Positions 8,314 to 16,262 of a stretch of 64,000 nucleotides of DNA are shown here, in pieces. A program made the position numbers and the translations under genes. Under the pieces are notes generated by a model, which searched no databases, had not been told where the DNA came from, and saw nothing but the letters and a program-made list of their open reading frames with translations. The stretch lies in assembly GCF_042680565.1 (NCBI RefSeq), contig NZ_JBHUEJ010000045.1, forward strand, positions 86,471-150,470, written 5' to 3'. The first letter of the stretch is position 1. Each line of letters starts with the position of its first letter. This DNA comes from Ottowia flava (lineage in GTDB: Bacteria > Pseudomonadota > Gammaproteobacteria > Burkholderiales > Burkholderiaceae_C).

Positions 8314-9354
8314 ATGTTTGGAGCTTTCCGTCGGTACTTTTCCACCGACCTGGCCATCGATTTGGGCACCGCCAACACCCTGATCTACGTGCGCGACAAG
8401 GGCATCGTGCTGGACGAGCCGTCGGTCGTCGCCATCCGCCACGAAGGCGGCCCGCAGGGCAAGAAGACCATCCAGGCCGTCGGCGGCGAAGCCAAGGCCA
8501 TGCTGGGCAAGGTGCCCGGCAACATCGAAGCCATCCGCCCCATGAAGGACGGCGTGATCGCCGACTTCACCGTCACCGAGCAGATGCTCAAGCAGTTCAT
8601 CAAGATGGTGAGCCGCCGCAACTTCTTCAACGGCCCGCGCATCATCATCTGCGTGCCCTGTGGTTCGACCCAGGTGGAGCGCCGCGCCATCCGCGAATCG
8701 GCCCTGGGCGCGGGCGCCAGCGAGGTCTACCTGATCGAGGAACCCATGGCCGCGGCCATTGGCGCCGGCCTGCCCGTGAGTGAAGCCAGCGGCTCCATGG
8801 TGGTGGACATCGGCGGCGGCACGACCGAAGTGGGCGTGATTTCGCTGGGCGGCATGGTCTACAAGGGCAGCGCCCGCGTGGGCGGCGACAAGTTCGACGA
8901 CGCCATCGTCAACTACATCCGCCGCAACTACGGCATGCTGATCGGCGACCCAACGGCCGAGGCGATCAAGAAGCAGATCGGCAGCGCCTTCCCCGGCAGC
9001 GAAGTCAAGGAGATGGAGGTCAAGGGCCGCAACCTCTCCGAAGGCGTGCCGCGCAGCTTCACCATCAGCTCCAACGAGATCCTGGAAGCGCTGACCGAGC
9101 CGCTCAACAGCATCGTGTCGGAAGTGAAAAAGGCGCTGGAAGAAACCCCGCCCGAGTTGGGCGCCGACATCGCCGAGCGCGGCATGATGCTGACCGGCGG
9201 CGGCGCCCTGCTGCGCGACCTGGAGCGCCTGCTGGCCGAGGAAACCGGGCTGCCGGTGCTGGTGGCCGAAGAGCCCCTTACCTGCGTGGTGCGTGGCTGC
9301 GGCCTGGCGCTGGAGCGCATCGAGCGCCTGGGCAACATCTTCACCAACGAGTGA
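8314..9354 (+). CDS. mreB: Rod-shape-determining actin homologue MreB
   Basis: Bacterial actin that polymerises under the inner membrane and guides lateral wall synthesis. The 346-residue protein (family ~347) shows the actin ATP-binding loops: IDLGTANTLIY near residue 15, VVDIGGGTTEVGVISL near residue 160 and LTGGGALLRDLE near residue 290. The N-terminal amphipathic sequence MFGAFRRYFS is typical. The ATG at 8314 has AAGGA about six bases upstream. First of mreB-mreC-mreD-mrdA. Confidence 0.98.
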   Translation: MFGAFRRYFSTDLAIDLGTANTLIYVRDKGIVLDEPSVVAIRHEGGPQGKKTIQAVGGEAKAMLGKVPGNIEAIRPMKDGVIADFTVTEQMLKQFIKMVSRRNFFNGPRIIICVPCGSTQVERRAIRESALGAGASEVYLIEEPMAAAIGAGLPVSEASGSMVVDIGGGTTEVGVISLGGMVYKGSARVGGDKFDDAIVNYIRRNYGMLIGDPTAEAIKKQIGSAFPGSEVKEMEVKGRNLSEGVPRSFTISSNEILEALTEPLNSIVSEVKKALEETPPELGADIAERGMMLTGGGALLRDLERLLAEETGLPVLVAEEPLTCVVRGCGLALERIERLGNIFTNE

Positions 9355-9535
9355 TTGGGCTGCGGCCATCGCGCCGCGCTGGCCTATGCCCCACGCGGGA
9401 GCATGCCAAAAGCCAACGGAAGCAACTGCATACGCAAAAAGTGCCGCTCGCGCCGCCGGGAATTGCGCATAATGCTCACATTTCCGTAGCGAATCACTCC
9501 CGAATTCGCCAGCGACCGGCACCCGCTGACGCCCC

Positions 9536-10666
9536 ATGCCTCTCGAAACGCTAGACCGCTCGCCGCCGCCCTTCTTCAAACAAGGGCCGTCGGCGCTGTC
9601 TCGCCTGGTGTTTTTCAGCGCCCTGGCACTGTTTCTGATGGTGGCCGATGCGCGCTTTCACCTGGTGCAACCCCTGCGCGCTGCCATTGCCACGGCGCTG
9701 TACCCGGCGCAATGGCTGGCCTTGCAGCCGGTGCAGATGGTGAACGATTTCACCGCCTACCTCACCGACCTGAAAACCGCGCACGTGACTGAAGAAGCCG
9801 CACGCCGCAAGCTGGCCGAACAGTCGCAGCGCGCCGGCCAGGTTGAACAGTTGCTGCTGGAAAACAACCGCCTGCGCGGCTTGCTGACGCTGCGCGAGCG
9901 TGTGCAGGTGACGGCCACCGCAGCGCAGGTGCTGTACGACGCAACCGACCCGTACAGCCGCCGCGTGGTGATCGACAAGGGGCAGATGCAGGGCATCGAG
10001 CCGGGCTCGCCCGTGATGGACGAATCCGGCGTGCTGGGTCAGGTGACGCGCGTCTACCCGTTCGTCAGTGAGATCACGCTGCTGATCGATCGCGATCAGG
10101 TGATCCCGGTGATGAACGCCCGCACCGGCGCACGCAGCGTGGCCTATGGAGACCCGACGCAGCACGGTGGCTCGATGGAGCTGCGCTACATGTCGGTCAC
10201 CGAAGACGTCAAGGAAGGCGACTTGCTGACCACCAGCGGGGTGGACGGGGTCTATGCGCCCGGCCTGCCCGTGGCCAAGGTCACGCGCGTCGACCGGCGC
10301 AGCGACACCAGCTTTGCGCGCATCGTCTGCCAGCCCTTGGCCAACCTAAGCGCGGTCACGCACGTGATGGTGCTCACGCCGCTGACGCCGCCCTCCACCG
10401 CGGCGCTCCAAACGGCCAGTGCGCCGCTGCCAGGGGCTTTGCCCGCCGCGCGGCCCGCGTCGGCCGTGGTGGACGATGCGGTGGCCGCAGCACCCGCGCC
10501 GCGCGGCTCCCGCCCGGCTGGACCGCGTGCCGCGTCGGCCAGCGCCCCGGCGCGAGGCGCTCCAGTTGCGGCGACACCGCCACGGCGCACCGCACCGCCC
10601 GCACGGGCGGCCTCGAGCCCGCGCGCAGCCCCGCCCCGCACCGCTGCTTCAGGAGCCGCCCGATGA
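9536..10666 (+). CDS. mreC: Rod-shape-determining protein MreC
   Basis: Periplasmic scaffold of the elongasome, anchored by one transmembrane helix (about residues 22-40). A coiled coil (about 75-115, EQLLLENNRLRGLL) and the beta-domain (DPYSRRVVIDKGQMQGIEPGSPV through LLTTSGVDGVYAPGLP) follow. The C-terminal ~95 residues are low-complexity Ala/Pro/Arg, longer than in many homologues and probably disordered. A 181 bp gap separates it from mreB, so it may have its own promoter. The stop overlaps mreD by four bases. Confidence 0.96.
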   Translation: MPLETLDRSPPPFFKQGPSALSRLVFFSALALFLMVADARFHLVQPLRAAIATALYPAQWLALQPVQMVNDFTAYLTDLKTAHVTEEAARRKLAEQSQRAGQVEQLLLENNRLRGLLTLRERVQVTATAAQVLYDATDPYSRRVVIDKGQMQGIEPGSPVMDESGVLGQVTRVYPFVSEITLLIDRDQVIPVMNARTGARSVAYGDPTQHGGSMELRYMSVTEDVKEGDLLTTSGVDGVYAPGLPVAKVTRVDRRSDTSFARIVCQPLANLSAVTHVMVLTPLTPPSTAALQTASAPLPGALPAARPASAVVDDAVAAAPAPRGSRPAGPRAASASAPARGAPVAATPPRRTAPPARAASSPRAAPPRTAASGAAR

Positions 10667-11181
10667 TCATGCCGCGCGGCCAGCAGCTACTGTTGCCAGC
10701 CAGCCCCACCTTCATCTGGGGCAGCCTGCTGTTGGCGCTGATGCTCGACCTGCTGCCGTTGGGCCGCGTGCTGTGGATGCCCGACGTGCTGGCGGTGGTG
10801 CTGGTGTTCTGGAGCATCCACCAGCCGCGCCGCATCGGCCTGGGTGTGGCCTTTGTGTTTGGGCTGGTGCTGGATGTGCACGAGGCCTCGCTGCTGGGGC
10901 AGCACGCGCTGGCGTATTCGGTGCTGATCTACAGCGCCATCATGATCCACCGGCGCATCCTGTGGTTTTCGGTGCCGGGGCAGGCGGTGCAGTTGCTGCC
11001 CTTGTTCGCCGCGGCGCACGCCATTACCATCGCGCTGCGGTTGATCGGCGGCGCGGTGTTTCCCGGCTGGCAGGTGCTGCTGGCGCCCTTGCTGGAATCG
11101 GCCTTGTGGCCCTTCGTCAGCATCTTGTTGCTGGCGCCGCAGCGCCGGGCGCCGAACCCGGACGCCAACCGGCCCCTGTGA
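10663..11181 (+). CDS. mreD: Rod-shape-determining protein MreD
   Basis: Integral inner-membrane partner of MreC. The 172-residue protein has five or six hydrophobic helices and the family sequence MPDVLAVVLVFWSIHQPRRIGLG followed by FGLVLDVHEASLLGQHAL. It is translationally coupled to mreC by an ATGA overlap. The mreD-mrdA gap contains a copy of the dispersed repeat. Confidence 0.94.
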   Translation: MIMPRGQQLLLPASPTFIWGSLLLALMLDLLPLGRVLWMPDVLAVVLVFWSIHQPRRIGLGVAFVFGLVLDVHEASLLGQHALAYSVLIYSAIMIHRRILWFSVPGQAVQLLPLFAAAHAITIALRLIGGAVFPGWQVLLAPLLESALWPFVSILLLAPQRRAPNPDANRPL

Positions 11182-11203
11182 CCGCTTTCGAGCAAAATCG
11201 CAA

Positions 11204-11250
11204 CCCAGCCCTACAACCACCTGCGCAGACAGCTATCTTTTTCGTAGTAT
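11204..11250 (+). repeat. Comamonadaceae-type dispersed repeat, copy 3
   Basis: GCCCTACAACCACCTGCGCA then CAGCTATCTTTTTCGTAGTA. It lies between mreD and mrdA and ends six bases before the mrdA ATG, so it would occupy the mrdA ribosome-binding region. Confidence 0.8.
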
Positions 11251-11256
11251 CAACGC

Positions 11257-13218
11257 ATGGCTGAGATCCGCAACCTGGACGCCGAACTGACGCGCTTTCG
11301 CGTGCGGTTGGCCGTGGTCGCGCTGGTGGTGCTGGGCTGCTTTGCGTTGATTGGCTGGCGGCTTTATGTGTTGCAGGTGGTGCGCCACGACGTCTACGCC
11401 GAACGCGCCGAGACCAACCGCACGGCGGTGGTGCCGATCGTGCCCAACCGCGGCGAGATCCTGGACCGCAACGGCGTGGTGCTGGCCACCAATTACAAGT
11501 CCTACACGCTGGAAATCACGCCGTCGCGCACCGGCAAGCCGGTGGACGAGGTGATCGACGCGATCAACCAGGTGGTGGAAATCTCGCCGCGCGACCGCCG
11601 CCGCTTCAAGCGCCTGCAGGAAGATTCGCGGACCTTCGAATCGCTGCCCGTGCGCATGCGTCTGACGGACGAGGAAGTCGCCCGCTTTGCCGCGCAGCGC
11701 TACCGCTTCCCCGGCGTTGAGATCAAGGCGCGGCTGTTCCGCACCTACCCGCTGGGCGAGACTGGTGGCCACGTGGTGGGCTACATCGGGCGCATCAACC
11801 AGAAGGAGAAGGAGCGCATCGACGATTCGGACGATGCGCCCAACTACCGCGGCACCGACTACATCGGCAAGCTGGGCGTGGAGGCCAGCTATGAGAAGCT
11901 CCTGCACGGCACCACCGGCGTCGAGCAGATGGAGACCTCCGCCGGAGGCCACGCCGTGCGGCGCCTGGCCAGCCACCCGGCGACGCCGGGGGAGTCGATC
12001 CGCCTGTCGATCGACATCCAGTTGCAAAAGCTGGTGGAAGACATGTACGGCGAGCGCCGCGGCGCGCTGGTCGCCATCGACCCGCAGAACGGCGAGGTGC
12101 TGGCCTTCGTCAGCAAGCCAACCTACGACCCCAACCTGTTCGTGGAAGGCATCGACCAGGAAACCTGGACCGAGCTGAACGACTCGCTCAACAAGCCGCT
12201 GCTCAACCGTGCGCTGCGCGGCACCTATCCGCCGGGCTCCACCTACAAGCCCTTCATGGGCCTCGCGGCACTGGAAACCGGCAAGCGCGCGCCGAACACC
12301 GTGATCATGGACGGCGGCTCCTGGACCTTTGCCGGCCACACCTTCCGTTCCGGCCACGCGCTGGGCGCGGTGGACTTGTATCGCAGCATCGTGAAGTCCA
12401 GCAACGTGTACTACTACCAGCTGGCCAACGACATGGGCGTGAACGCCATCCACGACTTCATGAAGCCGCTGGGCTTTGGGCAGATCACCGGCATCGACAT
12501 CCCGGGCGAAACGCGCGGCATCCTGCCGTCGACCGAGTGGAAGCGCACCACCTATAAGCGTGCAGCGCAGCAGAAGTGGTATGCGGGCGAGACGATCTCG
12601 CTGGGCATCGGCCAGGGCTACAACAACTTCACCATGCTCCAGTTGGCCAGCGCCACGGCCACGTTGGCTGCTGGCGGCGTGCGCCACACGCCGCACATCG
12701 TCAAGGCCGAGCAGGACCCCCAGACCCTGGCGTTCAAGGACGTCGAGCAACCCGCACCGGTCGACCTGGGCTACAAGCCTGCCAACGTGGCCCTGGTCAA
12801 GCGCGGCATGGTCGGCGTGACGCAGGAGGGCACCTCGACCCGCGTGTTCGCCGGTGCGCCCTACCTCTCGGGGGGCAAAACCGGCACGGCACAGGCGGTG
12901 ACCATTGGCCAGAAATCGCGCTACGACGCCCGCCGCCTGGCCGAGCACCAGCGCGACCATTCGCTCTACATCGCCTTCGCCCCGGCCGACAACCCGCGCA
13001 TCGCCGTGGCGGCCATCGTCGAAAACGCGGGTTTCGGCGCCGCGCACGCTGCCCCGCTGGTGCGCCGCGTGATGGACTACTGGCTGGCCGGTCTCTACCC
13101 CAGCGAAGCGGACATGCGCGCGGTGCAGCAGGGTCAGGCAGCCGCGCCCATCGGCACACCACGGCGCGTGGCCGACATGGTGCCTGGCACGGCCGCAGCA
13201 GCGGCCATTGCGCCCTGA
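11257..13218 (+). CDS. mrdA: Penicillin-binding protein 2 (elongasome transpeptidase)
   Basis: D,D-transpeptidase that cross-links peptidoglycan during cell elongation. The 653-residue protein has an N-terminal membrane anchor (about residues 20-43), the PBP dimerisation domain (NRGEILDRNGVVLATN) and a transpeptidase domain. The catalytic motifs are SxxK (GSTYKPF, Ser near 328), SSN (KSSNVYYYQLA, near 382) and KTG (GGKTGTAQ, near 541). It follows mreBCD as is usual, but its common partner rodA is not downstream; a catalase gene is. Confidence 0.96.
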   Translation: MAEIRNLDAELTRFRVRLAVVALVVLGCFALIGWRLYVLQVVRHDVYAERAETNRTAVVPIVPNRGEILDRNGVVLATNYKSYTLEITPSRTGKPVDEVIDAINQVVEISPRDRRRFKRLQEDSRTFESLPVRMRLTDEEVARFAAQRYRFPGVEIKARLFRTYPLGETGGHVVGYIGRINQKEKERIDDSDDAPNYRGTDYIGKLGVEASYEKLLHGTTGVEQMETSAGGHAVRRLASHPATPGESIRLSIDIQLQKLVEDMYGERRGALVAIDPQNGEVLAFVSKPTYDPNLFVEGIDQETWTELNDSLNKPLLNRALRGTYPPGSTYKPFMGLAALETGKRAPNTVIMDGGSWTFAGHTFRSGHALGAVDLYRSIVKSSNVYYYQLANDMGVNAIHDFMKPLGFGQITGIDIPGETRGILPSTEWKRTTYKRAAQQKWYAGETISLGIGQGYNNFTMLQLASATATLAAGGVRHTPHIVKAEQDPQTLAFKDVEQPAPVDLGYKPANVALVKRGMVGVTQEGTSTRVFAGAPYLSGGKTGTAQAVTIGQKSRYDARRLAEHQRDHSLYIAFAPADNPRIAVAAIVENAGFGAAHAAPLVRRVMDYWLAGLYPSEADMRAVQQGQAAAPIGTPRRVADMVPGTAAAAAIAP

Positions 13219-13367
13219 GCGGCGCACGGCCGGCGATTCCGCCAAGCCGCGCGGCGGGGTGATCACACCCCCGTCGTTACCCAGTCGCTCGCCGTCAGGT
13301 CAGTTTTCACATGGCGCATTGACCCCTTCAATGCGCTTCACCTATGGTCGAAATAAAAACTATTATT

Positions 13368-13396
13368 TTTCCATTTTCATAAACACTTTATATGAT
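13368..13396 (+). promoter_or_regulatory. Predicted katA promoter
   Basis: TTTCCA (13368-13373), a 17 bp spacer and TATGAT (13391-13396) make a reasonable sigma-70 promoter 50 bp upstream of the catalase ATG. It lies in a strikingly AT-rich island (about 13343-13395) in an otherwise GC-rich region. Catalase genes are often OxyR-controlled, and an activator site could occupy the A/T tract just upstream of the -35. I do not see a clear OxyR consensus. Confidence 0.55.
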
Positions 13397-13446
13397 GAGG
13401 GCACGCTGGACACGCCCCAGCCTCGTTCAATCAGCCAGGAGCTCCC

Positions 13447-14976
13447 ATGAAAGACGATTCGAAGAAGTGCCCCGTTACCCACATGACCACGGATTTCGGC
13501 GCGCCCGTGGTCACCAACCGCAACAGCCTGACCGCCGGCCCGCGCGGCCCGCTGCTGGCGCAGGACGTCTGGCTGAACGAGAAGCTGGCCAACTTCGCGC
13601 GCGAAGTCATTCCCGAGCGCCGCATGCACGCCAAAGGCTCAGGCGCCTTCGGCACCTTCACCGTCACGCACGACATCACGAAGTACACGCGCGCCAAGAT
13701 CTTCAGCGAAGTCGGCAAGAAAACCGAAATGTTCGCGCGCTTCACCACCGTGGCCGGTGAGCGCGGCGCCGCCGACGCCGAGCGCGACATCCGCGGCTTT
13801 GCCCTCAAGTTCTATACCGAAGAAGGCAACTGGGACATGGTCGGCAACAACACGCCGGTGTTCTTCATGCGCGACCCGCGCCAGTTCCCCGACCTGAACA
13901 AGGCCGTCAAGCGCGACCCCAAGACCAACCTGCGCAGCGCCACCAACAACTGGGACTTCTGGACGCTGCTTCCCGAGGCGCTGCACCAGGTCACCGTGGT
14001 GATGAGCGACCGCGGCATCCCCAAGAGCTACCGCCACATGCACGGCTTCAGCTCGCACACCTACAGCTTCTGGAACGAGGCCGGTGAGCGCTTCTGGGTC
14101 AAGCTGCACTTCCGCACGCAGCAAGGCATCGAGAACCTGACCGACGCCGAGGCGGCCGAGCTGGTGGGGAAGGACCGTGAAAGCAACCAGCGCGACCTGT
14201 TCGACGCCATCGAGCGCGGCGACTTCCCCAAGTGGAAGATGTACATCCAGGTCATGCCCGAGGTGGAAGCCGAGACCTACCGCCTGCACCCGTTTGACCT
14301 CACCAAGGTCTGGTACAAGGGCGACTACCCGCTGATCGAGGTCGGCGAATTCGAGCTGAACCGCAACCCCGAGAACTTCTTCCTCGACGTCGAACAGTCC
14401 GCCTTCGCCCCCAGCAACCTGGTGCCCGGCATCGGCGCCAGCCCCGACCGCATGCTGCAGGCGCGCCTGTTCAACTATGCCGATGCCCAGCGCTACCGCC
14501 TGGGCGTGAACTACCAGCAGATCCCCGTCAACCAGGCGCAGTGCCCCGTTCACAGCAACCACCGCGACGGCCAGGGCCGCGTCGACGCCAACTACGGCGG
14601 CCTGCCGCACTACGAACCCAACAGTTTCGGCCAGTGGCAGGGCCAACCGCAGTACGAAGAGCCGCCGCTGCGCATCCACGGCGACGCCAAGTTCTGGGAC
14701 TTCCACGAGGACGACAAGGACTACTTCGAGCAACCGGGCAAGCTGTTCCGCCTGATGAAGCCCGAGCAACAGGAAGCCCTGTTCGGCAACACCGCCCGCG
14801 CCATGGGCGACGCCCCCGAGTTCATCAAATTCCGCCACATCCGCAACTGCAACGCCGCCGATCCGGCCTACGGTGCCGGTGTGGCCAAGGCGCTGGGGCT
14901 GGACCTGGCCAAGGCGCTCGCGTCCAAGAAGGACGACCCGATGAACGGCAACCCACTGGTGCCGCTGCCGGTCTGA
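13447..14976 (+). CDS. katA: Monofunctional haem catalase
   Basis: Splits hydrogen peroxide to water and oxygen in the cytoplasm. The 509-residue protein is a typical small-subunit catalase. It shows the distal His61 (ERRMHAKGSGAFGTF), the distal Asn near 134 (MVGNNTPVFF) and the proximal haem-ligand Tyr near 343 (RLFNYADAQRYRLG). No C-terminal flavodoxin-like domain is present. The start has AGGAG six bases upstream. The gene stands alone, with its own AT-rich promoter and a strong terminator. Confidence 0.97.
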   Translation: MKDDSKKCPVTHMTTDFGAPVVTNRNSLTAGPRGPLLAQDVWLNEKLANFAREVIPERRMHAKGSGAFGTFTVTHDITKYTRAKIFSEVGKKTEMFARFTTVAGERGAADAERDIRGFALKFYTEEGNWDMVGNNTPVFFMRDPRQFPDLNKAVKRDPKTNLRSATNNWDFWTLLPEALHQVTVVMSDRGIPKSYRHMHGFSSHTYSFWNEAGERFWVKLHFRTQQGIENLTDAEAAELVGKDRESNQRDLFDAIERGDFPKWKMYIQVMPEVEAETYRLHPFDLTKVWYKGDYPLIEVGEFELNRNPENFFLDVEQSAFAPSNLVPGIGASPDRMLQARLFNYADAQRYRLGVNYQQIPVNQAQCPVHSNHRDGQGRVDANYGGLPHYEPNSFGQWQGQPQYEEPPLRIHGDAKFWDFHEDDKDYFEQPGKLFRLMKPEQQEALFGNTARAMGDAPEFIKFRHIRNCNAADPAYGAGVAKALGLDLAKALASKKDDPMNGNPLVPLPV

Positions 14977-15005
14977 AGGGCGTTCGCCACGCGGCGCCCC
15001 GCTCT

Positions 15006-15036
15006 AACCTGCGACGTCACGGTCGCAGGTTTTTTT
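15006..15036 (+). terminator. Rho-independent terminator of katA
   Basis: Ten-base-pair perfect stem AACCTGCGAC / GTCGCAGGTT with a 6 nt loop followed by a run of T, 30 bp after the catalase stop. Confidence 0.92.
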
Positions 15037-15090
15037 CTTGCCGGCGACGGCGCTGAGCAGGCAGCTGCCAACGCGTGACCCGCGGCACAA

Positions 15091-15140
15091 GTGCTATCTA
15101 ATCAGTAGCTGCCTGCGCAGATCCCCGTAGGGCGATCAGC
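15091..15140 (-). repeat. Comamonadaceae-type dispersed repeat, copy 4
   Basis: GCTATCTAATCAGTAGCTGC then CTGCGCAGATCCCCGTAGGGC, the reverse orientation. It lies between the catalase terminator and the tRNA-Arg gene. Confidence 0.8.
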
Positions 15141-15254
15141 CTATTTGACATATTTTTTTGGGGCTGACGTTCGTGTAGCGCACCCGACCCGTTCGCCGCC
15201 TGGCGTGCCGCGCTTCGGCGCAGCGCGTGCCGTCGACGCACAGCTCGCCGGGAA

Positions 15255-15283
15255 ACAAAAAACGCCTTGAACTTCAAGGCGTT
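15255..15283 (-). terminator. Terminator of the tRNA-Arg gene
   Basis: Inverted repeat AACGCCTTG / CAAGGCGTT with a 5 nt loop. On the minus strand it is followed by a T-rich tract, about 9 bp after the tRNA 3' end. Confidence 0.85.
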
Positions 15284-15291
15284 GGATGCGA

Positions 15292-15367
15292 TGGCGCGGC
15301 TGGCGGGGATCGAACCCACGACCCTTGGCTTCGGAGGCCAATACTCTATCCACTGAGCTACAGCCGC
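15292..15367 (-). tRNA. tRNA-Arg (anticodon CCG)
   Basis: A 76-nt cloverleaf on the minus strand with encoded CCA. The acceptor stem is GCGGCTG/CAGCCGC with discriminator G. The D-arm is TAGCTCAGTGGATAGAG. The anticodon stem TTGGC/GCCAA encloses loop CTCCGAA, giving anticodon CCG (reads CGG), and GTGGGTTCGATCCC forms the T-arm. It lies 16 bp downstream of the TetR-type gene on the same strand, so its promoter lies within or just after the end of that gene. Confidence 0.95.
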
Positions 15368-15383
15368 TGCTGCAAGCCGGGGA

Positions 15384-16037
15384 TTATCCCTGATTGTGGG
15401 CGGTGCACTGCGCGCGGGCTTGGCTGAGGTCGAATCCGAGGCCGCTGAGGTAGGCGTCGACCGCGGTCAGGGTGGTGGTTCGCAGGTCGAACGACCGGTC
15501 CAGCAGCCACTGGACCACCAGGCCATGGGCCAGGCCGTACAGGCCATGCGCCAGCGTTTCCGACGGCGCGGGCAGCGTGACGCGGTGGTAGTCAGCCGCA
15601 CGCTGGATGGACTGCGTCAGCATCTGGATGCCCAGGCGCTGCTTTTGCACCTCGCGGTCGCGCAGGCTGCCCATTTCGGCCACCTGCTCGACCATCAGGC
15701 AGCCGATTTCCAGCACGCGCCGGGTGCGCTCGTCGGTGGCGATGACCACAACGGCCTCGTGCACACGTTCGAGCAACTGGATCAGCGGATCGCGCTCCAC
15801 CTCGGCCAGCCGGGCCATGCTGGCATCGAGCGGGAGCGTGACGCGGTCCATCATGGCGGTGAACAGGTCGGCCTTGTCCTTGAAATGCCAGTACACCGCG
15901 CCGCGGGTCAGGCCGGCGTCTTCGGCGATCTCGGCCAGCGAGGTGCGTGCCACGCCGCGACGGCCGAACACGCGCTCGGCCGCATCGAGCAATGCGTCGC
16001 GCGTGGCAAGTGCGTCTTCCTTCGTACGGCGGGCCAT
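15384..16037 (-). CDS. TetR-family repressor of the adjacent RND efflux operon (AcrR/TtgR type)
   Basis: A 217-residue regulator starting MARRTKEDALATRDALLDAA. It has the TetR helix-turn-helix SLAEIAEDAGLTRGAVYWHF (about residues 30-50) and an all-helical ligand-binding domain resembling AcrR/TtgR (VHEAVVVIATDERTRRVLEI). It is divergent from the acrA-acrB-oprM-like operon. The shared region holds a palindrome matching the AcrR operator, so it most likely represses both itself and the pump until a hydrophobic drug binds. An open frame upstream of the chosen ATG crosses the operator and is rejected as start. Confidence 0.92.
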   Translation of the reverse strand: MARRTKEDALATRDALLDAAERVFGRRGVARTSLAEIAEDAGLTRGAVYWHFKDKADLFTAMMDRVTLPLDASMARLAEVERDPLIQLLERVHEAVVVIATDERTRRVLEIGCLMVEQVAEMGSLRDREVQKQRLGIQMLTQSIQRAADYHRVTLPAPSETLAHGLYGLAHGLVVQWLLDRSFDLRTTTLTAVDAYLSGLGFDLSQARAQCTAHNQG

Positions 16038-16085
16038 CGGCAATAAAACCCCAGGGTGATGCAGGAAAATTGGTGTCGATGTTAT

Positions 16086-16109
16086 CACATACATGCATGA
16101 ATGTATGTA
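16086..16109. promoter_or_regulatory. AcrR-type operator palindrome
   Basis: ACATACAT (16087-16094), six central bases, ATGTATGT (16101-16108): a perfect 8+8 inverted repeat, 9+9 apart from one outer mismatch. Spacing and half-sites match the published E. coli AcrR operator at about 20 of 24 positions, as I remember it. It sits 49 bp upstream of the repressor gene and 153 bp upstream of the adaptor gene, placed to block both promoters. Confidence 0.85.
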
Positions 16110-16262
16110 GAATGCCGTCAGAGATCCTTTTCTACATGCGGTGCCCGCTGACAATATCTGTCATCAGCAACCTGCAAGATGGCGCCAACATCAGCGCCGC
16201 CCCTTTCAACCACCGGGCCATCGGTCCGGTGATTGCCCGTTTCCTTTTGAACCGAGAACAAC

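Noticed and set aside
11233..13266. A 677-codon open frame opposite mrdA
   Set aside because: mrdA on the other strand has all PBP motifs; the antisense product resembles no protein and has no ribosome-binding site.
13343..13366. OxyR binding site upstream of katA
   Set aside because: The region is AT-rich and well placed, but I could not align it convincingly with the ATAG-based OxyR consensus.
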